From assembly GCA_947625655.1 (NCBI GenBank), contig CANQPD010000002.1, positions 186,001 through 250,000 on the forward strand: a stretch of DNA of 64,000 nucleotides, written 5' to 3'. The notes under the pieces were generated by a model, which made no database searches, had not been told where the DNA came from, and worked only from the letters and a program-made list of their open reading frames with translations. Both the position numbers and the translations under genes were made by a program. Source of the stretch: an uncultured Dysosmobacter sp. (GTDB lineage Bacteria; Bacillota; Clostridia; Oscillospirales; Oscillospiraceae). Shown piece by piece: positions 8,593 through 16,674 of this stretch (position 1 is the stretch's first letter; each line of letters opens with the position of its first letter).

Positions 8593-9804
8593 TTAGGTAT
8601 TCAGCAAAAAATCCACGATATTCTTCTGACGGATGCCGCCCCGGTTGATCCGAAGCAGGTTATCCGTGGACAGCACCAGCTTTTCGTAGTTGTCGGAGAT
8701 GGCCTCCAGGGGCGCAAACTCCCTCTCCGTATTCTCCGGCGTCAGAACGTAACAGACTTGAATATACAGCCGCTCGTCCGTCCTGCTTGCAACGAAGTCC
8801 ACCTCCGCCACATCCTGCTTTCCGATGTTGACGGTCCAGCCCCGGCGCAGCAACTCCAGATATACCGTGTTCTCCAGCACGCCGGCAATATCGTTGTCCC
8901 GGTATCCCATGACGGCGTGGCGGAGGCCGAGATCAGACAGATAGTATTTCTCCTGTGTCTCCAGTATTCTCCGGCCTTTGATGTCAAACCGCACGACCTT
9001 GTGGATCAAAAAGGCGCTCTCCAGGGCCTTCAAGTAGTTATATACCGTCTCCGTGCTCAGCTTCCGGCCCTGGCTTTTCAGAAAGTCGGAAATCGTTTTT
9101 GCGGAAAAGGTGTTTCCAATGTTGTCCATCAGATAGAGGACGATGCTCTCCAGCAGGGCCGTGTCCCGGATTTTGTTCCGGGCGATCACATCCTTCAGAA
9201 GCACGGAATTGTAGATGTCGTGGAGGTACTGCATGATACGTTCTTCGTCCCACTTCATCTGGTGGATGCCCGGCAGTCCGCCAAAGCGCAGGAAGTTGGC
9301 GAACTGCTCCTGGCGGGGCAGCTGCGCTTCCTCCGCATTGGTCGCGGCAAAATCCAGGTATTCCTGAAAGTCCAGCGGATATACCCGTATCTCCACATAG
9401 CGTCCGGCCAGCAGCGTGGCCAGCTCACCGGAAAGCAGCTTCGCGTTTGAGCCGGTCACATAGATGTCGCAGTCAAAATCCACCCGCAGGGAGTTAATGA
9501 CCTGCTCCCATCCGTTGACCTCCTGGATTTCGTCCAGCAAAACATACAGCTTCCCATCCGCTTTTTCCGCTCTGGAAGATATTTCGGCGTACAGCGCCCG
9601 GAAATCCTTCAGCGCTTCGTAGCGCAGAGACTCAAAATTAATGGAGATGATATTCTGCGTCCCGATACCCCGGCTAAGAAGTTCCTGCCGGGTCAATTCC
9701 AGCAGCGCGCTTTTTCCGCAGCGCCGCATTCCTGTTATGATCTTGACCACAGGCTTATCCATGAAATCACGGATCTGTCTCATATAGCGTTCGCGCACAA
9801 TCAT
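8593..9804 (-). CDS. AAA+ ATPase with DUF4143 domain
   Basis: A 403-residue protein of the AAA_14/DUF4143 family. The Walker A motif GMRRCGKS is at residues 25-32, the Walker B YVLLDEIQEV near 90, and a sensor-like TGSNAKLLSGE near 120. The C-terminal half is the DUF4143 region with a winged-helix part (TISDFLKSQGRKLSTETVYNYLKALE) and a PD-(D/E)xK-like end (EVDFVASRTDERLYIQVCY). Such genes are common, often multicopy cargo in gut anaerobes, and their role is not established. It is monocistronic with its own promoter and terminator and lies between mobile-element fragments. Confidence 0.92.
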   Translation of the reverse strand: MIVRERYMRQIRDFMDKPVVKIITGMRRCGKSALLELTRQELLSRGIGTQNIISINFESLRYEALKDFRALYAEISSRAEKADGKLYVLLDEIQEVNGWEQVINSLRVDFDCDIYVTGSNAKLLSGELATLLAGRYVEIRVYPLDFQEYLDFAATNAEEAQLPRQEQFANFLRFGGLPGIHQMKWDEERIMQYLHDIYNSVLLKDVIARNKIRDTALLESIVLYLMDNIGNTFSAKTISDFLKSQGRKLSTETVYNYLKALESAFLIHKVVRFDIKGRRILETQEKYYLSDLGLRHAVMGYRDNDIAGVLENTVYLELLRRGWTVNIGKQDVAEVDFVASRTDERLYIQVCYVLTPENTEREFAPLEAISDNYEKLVLSTDNLLRINRGGIRQKNIVDFLLNT

Positions 9805-9832
9805 AACCGCTCACCTCATTTCATTTTCTTTT

Positions 9833-9861
9833 ATTATGGCATAAAGAGCGAGAAAGTTCAA
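9833..9861 (-). promoter_or_regulatory. Sigma-A-type promoter of the ATPase gene
   Basis: On the minus strand, TTGAAC (9856-9861) is separated by 17 bases from CATAAT (9833-9838), 29 bases before the ATG. The -35 box overlaps the edge of an inverted repeat at 9859-9888. Confidence 0.6.
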
Positions 9862-9888
9862 TAGTTTCTTTTATGCAAGAAACTATTG
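9859..9888. repeat. Perfect 12-base inverted repeat
   Basis: CAATAGTTTCTT and its exact complement are separated by TTATGC. It lies between the end of the truncated relaxase gene and the ATPase promoter. It could terminate the relaxase transcript, act as an operator for the ATPase gene, or mark a rearrangement point. There is a TTGTTTT tail on the plus strand only. Confidence 0.7.
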
Positions 9889-9901
9889 TTGTTTTGCTGA
9901 A

Positions 9902-10243
9902 TTAGTTTTTACTATGTCGAAATGATTGTGTATGGTCGGTATTCATGTGCGCAGCCACCACGCACTGATATCCCTTGAAGTACTCCGCGAGCTTGATACT
10001 GATCTCGTGAGCGGTATCGAAGTCCAGCGGATCGTCCGGAGCAAACGCCTGGACGATGTGGTAGTAGCCCCGGCCGTCTGTTTTGCGGAACTGCTTTTTC
10101 ACAGCTTCAAATTCCTCCAGCGCGGTTCGGGCCACGCAGCTGACGCCGCTGATGAGAGAATCCGTGGTTTTCTCCCGGTTGGTGACATAGTCCAGAATAT
10201 CCTTCAGGCCACGCGAGACAGCAACGAATTTAACGTTTGCCAT
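9902..10243 (-). pseudogene. Truncated MobA/VirD2-type relaxase (N-terminal remnant)
   Basis: The 113 residues match the start of a mobilisation relaxase: KFVAVSRGLKDILDYVTNREKT, a DGRGYYHIVQAFAPDD segment, and HEISIKLAEYF before AAHMNTDHT, where the metal-binding histidine cluster begins. The frame then runs into QSFRHSKN and stops. Intact relaxases continue past HMNTDHTH with the rest of the nuclease and are several hundred residues long, so the catalytic domain is lost. It overlaps the MobC-like gene by 40 bases, as in intact mob operons. A deletion near 9935 is the probable cause. Confidence 0.85.
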
Positions 10244-10512
10244 GTTCTTTCGTACACCTCCATGAACGGCTCCATGTCCACCAGCCCGACGCGGCCCTGC
10301 CGCGCCATGACTGTAAGCTGATTCAAATTGTTCCCCTGACGCCGCAGTTCCCGGATGAGATCATCCAGCCCCTCCACGACGGTGACGTCCTGATCCATTG
10401 CGGCCGCGCGGACGAACTCGCTGATGGTCATATGCGCTTTCTCCGCGTTTTTCGAGATATGGACCTTTTCCCAGCCCGCCACCCGGAAACGGATAAAATT
10501 GTCTTTTGGCAT
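10204..10512 (-). CDS. mobC: MobC-like plasmid mobilisation relaxosome protein
   Basis: The 102 residues start MPKDNFIRFRVAGWEK and contain a ribbon-helix-helix-like segment (KAHMTISEFVRAAAMDQ) and the conserved LRRQGNNLNQLTVMARQG that marks MobC relaxosome proteins. These proteins bind oriT and help the relaxase nick DNA. The length is complete. Its partner relaxase directly downstream is truncated, so it probably no longer functions in transfer unless it acts with a relaxase elsewhere. Confidence 0.85.
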   Translation of the reverse strand: MPKDNFIRFRVAGWEKVHISKNAEKAHMTISEFVRAAAMDQDVTVVEGLDDLIRELRRQGNNLNQLTVMARQGRVGLVDMEPFMEVYERTWQTLNSLLSRVA

Positions 10513-10560
10513 TTCTGCTCTCCTTCCTAAAATCAGTTCCTCTCAGTCAGGAATAGGGGT

Positions 10561-10660
10561 GCGGGCTTAGCCCGCTCTGCCGAAGTGGGCGGGTGGGGCA
10601 AACGGCCCCGTTCCGTACCACGAAAGCGAACCTTGTCATCCTCGAAACGAGGATTTTGGA
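10561..10660. other. Hairpin-rich region resembling an origin of transfer
   Basis: Upstream of mobC lie two perfect short dyads: GCGGGC-TTA-GCCCGC (10561-10575) and TCCTCG-AAA-CGAGGA (10639-10653), the latter followed by TTTTGGACGCGC. An inverted repeat followed by a conserved nick region, placed just upstream of mobC, is the usual oriT design. No nick site can be assigned from sequence alone. The gap from 10513 to 10846 contains no gene that I can support. Confidence 0.45.
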
Positions 10661-10846
10661 CGCGCAGCCTGGTACGTCCCGTTTCCTGTCTGCCTTTCCG
10701 CACTGCGGCAGAATGTGTTGGACTTTTTCCTGCTGTTTCTTTCGTCCTCCGTAAAACCGTAAACAGAGGCCCTCTCTGCGTTTAAAATTTCAAGGGGGTG
10801 TACTCTGCCCACGCTCCGGTCGCTGCACACAGCGCCTGACAAGCAC

Positions 10847-11323
10847 TTATGCGGTGCGTTCCTTAGCGGGGTTGGACTTCGCCGTGTTCATTTCCAACTG
10901 GCGGAACTGTCTCTGATAGAACCGCTCCACAGCACCGGCGATGGGCAGGATGGTGTAGCAGTTGTTGCCGATCCATTTCATCCCCCAGTGATCCAGGTAT
11001 CTTGTCTGCTCCACCGCAATGAGCTGCCGCTCCGCCAGGATGCTCACACTTTTCATCACCGTGTTCACCGCCAGGTGGGTGACGGAGGAGATGGTGTTGT
11101 AGCTGGGATGACACTGGTAGGTGCGGCGATCCTCACAGTAGAGCAGGTATGCGTAGACTATGAATACGGAGGGCAGCAACTTCAGGAGGAATACCTCGTT
11201 GGGCAGCGTAAAGCAGCTACGGAGGGAACTGTCGTTGAGCAAATGGGTAGGTGACAGTTCCGTGTTGACGAGTCCTTTCTCTATCAGCGATGCAAGATAC
11301 TTCCGCACAGTGATTACACTCAT
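10847..11323 (-). CDS. Helix-turn-helix protein of the integrative-element type
   Basis: About 158 residues. A winged-helix start (MSVITVRKYLASLIEKGLVN) is followed by a segment typical of element-borne HTH/replication-initiator-like proteins: FTLPNEVFLLKL, VYAYLLYCEDRRTYQCHPSY and a second HTH near TISSVTHLAVNTVMKSVSILA. The N-terminal segment is open upstream of the first ATG and may have been joined to the rest by a rearrangement. It is next to mobC and oriT-like DNA, so it is probably a remnant of element control or replication functions. The exact role is unknown. Confidence 0.6.
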   Translation of the reverse strand: MSVITVRKYLASLIEKGLVNTELSPTHLLNDSSLRSCFTLPNEVFLLKLLPSVFIVYAYLLYCEDRRTYQCHPSYNTISSVTHLAVNTVMKSVSILAERQLIAVEQTRYLDHWGMKWIGNNCYTILPIAGAVERFYQRQFRQLEMNTAKSNPAKERTA

Positions 11324-11442
11324 GTGGACGCTCTCCGCAATTGCATCTGGGTTGCCCTGCTGTCCACCTTCAGCATCGGTAGCCCATCCTCATGAAGGAG
11401 CTCATAGGAACTGGCAGATAAGACGCCCAAGACCTTTGCCAT
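11320..11442 (-). pseudogene. Frameshifted excisionase/HTH_17-type fragment
   Basis: The 40-codon minus-strand frame encodes MAKVLGVLSASSYELLHEDG followed by LPMLKVDSR, the recognition-helix block of excisionase-like HTH proteins, where KVLGVSASSAYELLHEGG-type sequences are usual. The expected upstream part (TVEEFMALICPE) lies one frame away, near 11450-11515, inside the neighbouring open frame. The expected wing after KVGSR is absent. The gene is therefore frameshifted and cut at its 3' end. Confidence 0.5.
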
Positions 11443-11683
11443 CTGCTCCCTCTGGACATATGAGTGCCATGAATTCCTCCACGGTATTTACCACTCCGAC
11501 TGCCTTGAACTGCTGATAGCGGATGAGCTCGCATAAGGTTCGGAAGTTTACCTCCGCACACTCCAGCAGTTTGTCCAGCACCACCGTCTGCTGATAGGCA
11601 TCCAGACCACCGGTGGTTTCTCCTTGCAGACACATCCGCACCGCATCTTCTGTGGGTGCGCTATCACTCAGTTCCTCCCTCAA
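11402..11683 (-). CDS. Hypothetical element-borne protein, probably a fusion of fragments
   Basis: A 93-residue frame starting MREELSDSAPTEDAVRM. The middle (VLDKLLECAEVNFRTLCELI) looks like a real amphipathic protein. The last third (VVNTVEEFMALICPE) looks like the N-terminus of the excisionase-type fragment in the neighbouring frame. I do not recognise the first part. It appears to be mobile-element debris; expression is doubtful. Confidence 0.35.
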   Translation of the reverse strand: MREELSDSAPTEDAVRMCLQGETTGGLDAYQQTVVLDKLLECAEVNFRTLCELIRYQQFKAVGVVNTVEEFMALICPEGADGKGLGRLICQFL

Positions 11684-12409
11684 AGGTGACCGCCTGGCCT
11701 TCGTCTGGAAGGATGGAGCGATTCTGGAGCTCTATTAAGAGGGCTAATTCTCTCTGGCGGAAATCAAAGGGCATGCTTCTTTGGAGCAGGCGCTTGACGC
11801 CTGTTCCAAAGCGGCTTTTACACTTTTTGCGCCAACAGATCAACACGTGCCGGCCTGATAAGCCGTGGCTCCGATCCAACAGCCTGAAACCGGCGTGGCA
11901 GGCCCCGGGTTCAACACACCGTTGGGAGGCCGCGGTACACGGCATGTACGCCTATACGGCCTGCCCCGGTCTTGTCAAGGCTCCGCTGATGAAAAAACAG
12001 GTCTCCGGACAGGCTGTCTCCCCGGGCGCTTCCGGAGAGACGGCGGAAAGAGGCATCATATTGCGGGGTACAGTGGATGGCAGGCTTGCCACCGCAAATC
12101 ATTGCTCAAAATCGGGACGATTTGATTGCCGGCGGCCTCGCTGCCGGGGCCAATAATCCGGCCGCGGAAGCAGCGCCCCTATCTTGACGCCATAAAGGAA
12201 TGACCTATGCCAGAATAAGATTTGGACCTGTTTGCAAAAGAGCTTTTTCTGAAACGCTACCGCCGCTGGGAGGTTCTCCTGAAGCCCAGATCGTATAGTT
12301 TTACAGTAAATCCAGTTTATTTTTGTAAAAAATACAATCGTGGATTTGGTATGCTGATGTCACAAGCAAAGGCAGCAGGCAATTATGGATTCATTGAGGA
12401 GGATGCATT
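11684..12409. other. Gap with decayed coding sequence only
   Basis: No intact gene is supported here. A minus-strand scrap near 11664-11780 (MPFDFRQRELALLIELQNRS, ending TFEGGTE) adjoins the mobile-element remnants. From about 11900 to 12290 no frame has a recognisable product or ribosome binding site. The last 110 bases are AT-rich and presumably hold the promoter of the downstream dehydrogenase gene. Confidence 0.5.
12323..12337. promoter_or_regulatory. Dyad TTGTA-N5-TACAA upstream of the dehydrogenase-glycerate kinase pair
   Basis: A perfect 5-base dyad separated by five A residues lies 73 bases before the ATG at 12410, in an AT-rich stretch. It has the size of a repressor or activator half-site pair. 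The cognate regulator is unknown; no overlapping promoter with good spacing was found. Confidence 0.35.
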
Positions 12410-13375
12410 ATGAAAATCGTGATCCTGGACGGCTATACAGAGAATCCCGGCGACCTGAGTTGGGACGAGCTGGCGAAACTGGGGGACCTGACAGTCTATG
12501 ACCGGACCAGCCTGACAGACGAACGGGAGGCCATTGAGCGGATCGGAGACGCAGAGATCGTGTTCACCAACAAGACGCCAATCAGAAAAGGCGTCATTGA
12601 CGCCTGTCCCAATATGAGGTTTATCAGCCTGCTGGCCACCGGCTACGATGTGGTGGATGTTGCCTATGCGAAGGAAAAGGGCATTCCAGTCACGAATGTC
12701 CCTGTATATGGGACTTGCTCCGTCAGCCAGTTTGCCATTGCTCTGCTGCTGGAGATATGCCACCACATTGGCCATCACAGCGAGACCGTCCACGCTGGAA
12801 AGTGGGAAAACTGCGTGGATTGGTGCTACTGGGATCACCCGTTGATTGAGCTGGACGGCAAGACAATGGGCCTGATCGGCTGCGGCAAGATCGGCCAGCA
12901 CACCGCCAGGATAGCCGGAGCACTGGGCATGCATGTGCTTGCCTACGACCCTTATCCAACAGACGCGGGACGCCAGGTGGCGGAATATGTGGACTTTGAG
13001 ACCCTGCTGGCGAAATCCGATGTGATCGCTGTGCATATGCCGCTGCTGCCCTCCAGCCGTGGGCTGATCAACAGGGATACCATTGCCAGAATGAAAGACG
13101 GCGTCATCATCATCAATAACAGCCGCGGCCCCATCGTGGTGGAGCAGGACCTTGCCGACGCGCTGAACAGCGGCAAGGTGGCGGCGGCCGGACTGGATGT
13201 GGTTTCCACAGAGCCTATCAAGGGCGACAACCCGCTGCTGAAGGCCAAGAACTGCATTATCACTCCGCATATCTCTTGGGCGCCCAAGGAAAGCCGTCAG
13301 CGCATCATGGATTGTGCCGTGGCGAACGCAAAGGCCTATATAGCCGGCGAGCCTATCAATGTGGTGAATCAGTGA
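12410..13375 (+). CDS. D-2-hydroxyacid dehydrogenase (glycerate dehydrogenase / hydroxypyruvate reductase type)
   Basis: A 321-residue NAD(P)-dependent dehydrogenase with substrate-binding LLATGYDVVD, Rossmann motif MGLIGCGKIGQHTA, and the catalytic triad blocks NNSRGPIVVEQDL (Arg), VSTEPIKGDNP (Glu) and ITPHISWAP (His). The SWAP-type ending at the catalytic His is typical of glycerate dehydrogenases. GAGGAGG lies just before the ATG. The glycerate kinase gene begins ten bases downstream, so the pair probably reduces hydroxypyruvate (or tartronate semialdehyde) to glycerate and then phosphorylates it. Confidence 0.93.
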   Translation: MKIVILDGYTENPGDLSWDELAKLGDLTVYDRTSLTDEREAIERIGDAEIVFTNKTPIRKGVIDACPNMRFISLLATGYDVVDVAYAKEKGIPVTNVPVYGTCSVSQFAIALLLEICHHIGHHSETVHAGKWENCVDWCYWDHPLIELDGKTMGLIGCGKIGQHTARIAGALGMHVLAYDPYPTDAGRQVAEYVDFETLLAKSDVIAVHMPLLPSSRGLINRDTIARMKDGVIIINNSRGPIVVEQDLADALNSGKVAAAGLDVVSTEPIKGDNPLLKAKNCIITPHISWAPKESRQRIMDCAVANAKAYIAGEPINVVNQ

Positions 13376-13384
13376 TCGCCGGTT

Positions 13385-14512
13385 ATGAAGAAATGTATTG
13401 TCATTTCCGACTCCTTTAAGGGGACGCTGTCCAGTGTGGAGATCTGCAGGATCGCCAGAAATACGATCCCGGCCTTTTTCCCGGAGTGTCAGGTGACCGG
13501 CATCCCGGTCGCCGACGGCGGAGAGGGAACGGTGGACTGTTTTCGGGAGGCTATCGGAGCTGAACCCGTGACAGTCCCGGTGCGGGGGCCCTATAACAAG
13601 ACAGTTCAAGCCACCTATGCCCGAAAGGACAGCCTGGCGGTGATCGAGATGGCCGCCGCCGCCGGACTGCCGCTGGCCGGGGACCATGGCGATCCTTCGG
13701 CGGCGACTACTTACGGCGTAGGGCAGATAATCCTTCACGCGGTGGAAAACGGCTGCAAAGACATCCTGCTGGGGATCGGCGGCAGCGCCACCAACGACGG
13801 CGGCTGCGGGTGCGCCGCGGCTCTGGGAACACGTTTCTATGGCGAGAACGGAGATACATTCGTCCCAGTGGGCGGGACTTTGGGAAATATTCGGCACTTC
13901 GATATCACCGAGACGAAAAAACTGTTGGCGGGCGTTCGTATCACAGTCATGTGCGACGTGGAAAATCCTCTGTATGGTCCTGATGGCGCCGCCTATGTCT
14001 TTGCCCCGCAAAAGGGTGCGGACCAAGCGATGGTGCAGCGGCTGGATCACCAGCTGCGGGCCTTGGACCGTATGTTTTTGCAGGAATTGGGAACATCCTT
14101 CGCGGAGACTTCCGGCGCGGGTGCCGCCGGGGGGCTGGGCGCAGGCTGTATGGCGTTTCTGGGCGCGGAGCTGCGGTCCGGCATCGAAGCGGTGCTGGAT
14201 ACCGTGGATTTTGACGGTCAGGTACAAAACGCCGACCTGGTCATTACAGGCGAGGGCCGTATTGACAGCCAGAGCATCCATGGAAAGGTCATCTCCGGCA
14301 TTGCCCGCCGGACCCGCGGGGCGGGCGTCCCGCTGCTTGCGATCGTGGGCGGGATCGACGAAAGTTCCGCCGGGGCTTATGACTTAGGCGTGACCGCGAT
14401 GTTCAGCATCAACCGGGAAGCCAAATCCTTTGCGGAGAGCGCCCCCCAAAGCGCAGAGAATTACCGGCGGACCCTGGCGGATATCTGCCGTCTGCTCCGC
14501 GCAATGACTTGA
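13385..14512 (+). CDS. glxK: Glycerate kinase
   Basis: A 375-residue kinase of the bacterial glycerate kinase type I family. It has the N-terminal ISDSFKGTLSS block, PVADGGEGTVDCF, the glycine-rich LGIGGSATNDGG loop near residue 130, and GAAGGLGAGCMAFL followed by VITGEGRIDSQS. The family converts D-glycerate and ATP to 2- or 3-phosphoglycerate; this branch usually gives 2-phosphoglycerate. It follows the dehydrogenase gene with no room for a separate promoter and ends at a strong terminator. It links the sugar-acid island to glycolysis. Confidence 0.94.
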   Translation: MKKCIVISDSFKGTLSSVEICRIARNTIPAFFPECQVTGIPVADGGEGTVDCFREAIGAEPVTVPVRGPYNKTVQATYARKDSLAVIEMAAAAGLPLAGDHGDPSAATTYGVGQIILHAVENGCKDILLGIGGSATNDGGCGCAAALGTRFYGENGDTFVPVGGTLGNIRHFDITETKKLLAGVRITVMCDVENPLYGPDGAAYVFAPQKGADQAMVQRLDHQLRALDRMFLQELGTSFAETSGAGAAGGLGAGCMAFLGAELRSGIEAVLDTVDFDGQVQNADLVITGEGRIDSQSIHGKVISGIARRTRGAGVPLLAIVGGIDESSAGAYDLGVTAMFSINREAKSFAESAPQSAENYRRTLADICRLLRAMT

Positions 14513-14538
14513 TAAAATAAATAAGGTCCCCGTTAACA

Positions 14539-14580
14539 AAAATACCTGGGAAGCATTTTCTAATGCTTCCCAGGTATTTT
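14539..14580. terminator. Bidirectional intrinsic terminator between convergent genes
   Basis: Nineteen-base arms (AAAATACCTGGGAAGCATT and its exact complement) are separated by four bases. A-rich and T-rich flanks allow it to work for both the glycerate kinase (plus) and OtnK (minus) transcripts. Confidence 0.93.
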
Positions 14581-14613
14581 GTGAATGCAGGCAAAAACAC
14601 CGCTGCAGAGGTT

Positions 14614-15879
14614 TTATGAACCAGCGGTTGCAGACAAGGCGCGGAAAAAGAAATCCTTTTGTCCAAAATTGCCGGATTTCAGAACCAGCCGCAGCTCCGG
14701 GCGTTCCAGCGGAAGCAAAACAGGCACGCCAGGCGCAAGGCTCTCACTGATCCCAAACGCCTGGAACCCAAGCCGCCGGACGACGGCGCCGGAGGTCTCT
14801 CCGCCGGCCACAATGATACGGGTCACGCCGTCCGCAACTGCCAGTGCCGCCGTCTCGGCAAGCGTCTGCTCAATTTTGGCAGACAGCATCTGCCCTCCAT
14901 CGGCGCGCTTGGCATGCAGTTTTTCCGGCGTCTCATATGCATAGATCAGCGGAGCGGAGGAAAATGCCCCGGCCCGCGCCCACAGAGTCCCTGCGGTCTC
15001 GCTGCCGTTCAGCAGAGCGCTGCCTTGGAGCCGTAAGCCCTCCCCGCCGTGATGTAAATACCATTGTGTCTGGGCGTTTGTCGCCGGGGAACAGCTTCCT
15101 GACAAAATAAGGGCCCGCCCTGCTGCGGCAGAGGAGAAGACCTCTGCGTGCCTCCGCGGCTTCAGCCGCCGCGCCAGCGGCGTCAAAAGTCCGGAGCCGC
15201 CGGTAAGGACCCGCATCCCGCCAAACAGAGAGATAATCTTTTCCGCGTCGGCCTCGTCCACATAGTCCGGCACGATATAATAGTGCGCCTGGGATGAGAT
15301 GCGCCGGGCAAGCCCCGTCAGTAATGTTTCAGGATCGCCGTGTAAGGCGTCCCGAAACACTTCCAGGCAGGCGTATTTCCCCTGAGGTTCCATCAGCTTC
15401 GCGACGCGGCTTTCCCACATGGGCGTCAGCGGGTGGTCCTTCATGGGACTTTCCGCCAACGGAACGCCATTTACATAGAGAATGCCATCCCGCACCACAC
15501 GCCCGTTGCTGGGCAACGCGGGGCACAAAACGGTGCCGGGCACATTAAACGCTTCCAGAATCGCATCAACGATCGGCCCAATATTTCCGCAGGGACGGGA
15601 GTCGAATGTAGAACAGTATTTAACATAGAGCTGCTCCGCCCCCTGTTCTGCCAGCCAACGGGCGGCTTTCATGGAATCCGCGACGGCGGACTCGGTCTCC
15701 TGCGTGCGGGATTTCAGGGCGATGACGACGGCCTCGCAGCCTTCTGGGGGCACAAAGCCCGGCGCAGGGACGCCGTTACACAAAATCGTGTTCAACCCGC
15801 CTGCCGCCAAATGGGAGGCGGCGTCACTTCCTCCGGTAAAATCATCAGCAACGCACCCAAGAAGCAGTTTTTCCGGCAT
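14614..15879 (-). CDS. otnK: 3-oxo-tetronate 4-kinase (OtnK), four-carbon acid sugar kinase family
   Basis: A 421-residue kinase with the N-terminal substrate-binding motif VADDFTGGSDAASHLA and OtnK-specific blocks YVKYCSTFDSRPCGNIGP, CPALPSNGRVV and LYVNGVPLAESPMKDHPLTP. The C-terminal nucleotide-binding motif is IIVAGGETSGAVV. Characterised OtnK enzymes phosphorylate 3-oxo-tetronates in threonate and erythronate catabolism. The usual partners (tetronate dehydrogenase, OtnI isomerase, OtnC decarboxylase) are not seen in this window, so the substrate may differ. It is the last gene of a minus-strand unit with a racemase-family protein and a PrpR-like regulator. Confidence 0.92.
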   Translation of the reverse strand: MPEKLLLGCVADDFTGGSDAASHLAAGGLNTILCNGVPAPGFVPPEGCEAVVIALKSRTQETESAVADSMKAARWLAEQGAEQLYVKYCSTFDSRPCGNIGPIVDAILEAFNVPGTVLCPALPSNGRVVRDGILYVNGVPLAESPMKDHPLTPMWESRVAKLMEPQGKYACLEVFRDALHGDPETLLTGLARRISSQAHYYIVPDYVDEADAEKIISLFGGMRVLTGGSGLLTPLARRLKPRRHAEVFSSAAAGRALILSGSCSPATNAQTQWYLHHGGEGLRLQGSALLNGSETAGTLWARAGAFSSAPLIYAYETPEKLHAKRADGGQMLSAKIEQTLAETAALAVADGVTRIIVAGGETSGAVVRRLGFQAFGISESLAPGVPVLLPLERPELRLVLKSGNFGQKDFFFRALSATAGS

Positions 15880-15953
15880 GATATCACTCCCTTTTCATGA
15901 GCTTTGATGAAACGGCTGTCCGCCCCGGCCATCGGGCCGCCCGTTCAGCTCAG

Positions 15954-16610
15954 TTAGTTCCCGAACAGCACCTCTCTGGCTTTTCTGACGCCGAGCTCCG
16001 GGCTGGTGAGGACCGGCCGATCCATCCCCTCCAGCCGGGGCAGCAGGACTGTCATGCTGCCTTGGGCCAGCACGACGACATCACACTCTGCCGCGCACTT
16101 TTTCACAGTGTCCATCACCAGATCGTTGTGCTTTTCCTTGCCTTCACGCATCAGGACATCCAGCGCGCCGTCCACCAGGTAGGGAACGATCTCCACGTCC
16201 CTGCCGGCGGCATCGGCTTTTTCCCGCACCAGACCGCAGCTTGGCACCACTGTGGAGCCCACCGTAGCCACCACGCCGATCCGCTTCCCGAGGGAGACTG
16301 CTTTCTCCGCCATGGCCTCATCGATCCGCAGCAGGGGCACGGACACCGTCTTGGCAGCGATTAAAGCGGCTTCACCGACAGAGGAGCACTGGGTAAAGAT
16401 CAAGTCCGCGCCGAGCTGCTGCGCGTTGTCGAAATACTTACACATCCGGCTTACGATCCCCGGCGTGATATGGCCGTTTTGGGATACCTCGGCCAGCAGA
16501 CTGTCGTCGATGATGTTAAAAATTTTAGCCTCAGGAATGATATCAGCAAAAAGCTGGTTCAACTCCGTGTGGGATACCAGGCTGGTGTGAATAACAACAA
16601 TTTTCTTCAT
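15954..16610 (-). CDS. Aspartate/glutamate/hydantoin racemase-family protein
   Basis: 218 residues of the Asp/Glu racemase superfamily. The first catalytic-cysteine block is present (LIFTQCSSVGEAA, Cys at about residue 75). At the position of the second cysteine the sequence reads VVVLAQGSMTVLLP with no Cys. Two-cysteine members racemise amino acids. One-cysteine relatives such as arylmalonate decarboxylase do other chemistry, so true racemase activity is doubtful here. It lies between the PrpR-like regulator and otnK, suggesting a role in the same sugar-acid pathway, perhaps as an isomerase or decarboxylase. AAAGGAG precedes the ATG. Confidence 0.85.
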   Translation of the reverse strand: MKKIVVIHTSLVSHTELNQLFADIIPEAKIFNIIDDSLLAEVSQNGHITPGIVSRMCKYFDNAQQLGADLIFTQCSSVGEAALIAAKTVSVPLLRIDEAMAEKAVSLGKRIGVVATVGSTVVPSCGLVREKADAAGRDVEIVPYLVDGALDVLMREGKEKHNDLVMDTVKKCAAECDVVVLAQGSMTVLLPRLEGMDRPVLTSPELGVRKAREVLFGN

Positions 16611-16674
16611 GATTCAAAAGCTCCTTTTTGTTTTTATAAAGCCAGCGGACCCGCTGGACTTGGCCGAACATGCA

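Noticed and set aside
12383..14281. A 632-codon minus-strand open frame
   Set aside because: It is antisense to the dehydrogenase and glycerate kinase genes, has no recognisable domain, and its composition (rich in H, Q, R, G) is typical of a shadow frame in GC-rich DNA.
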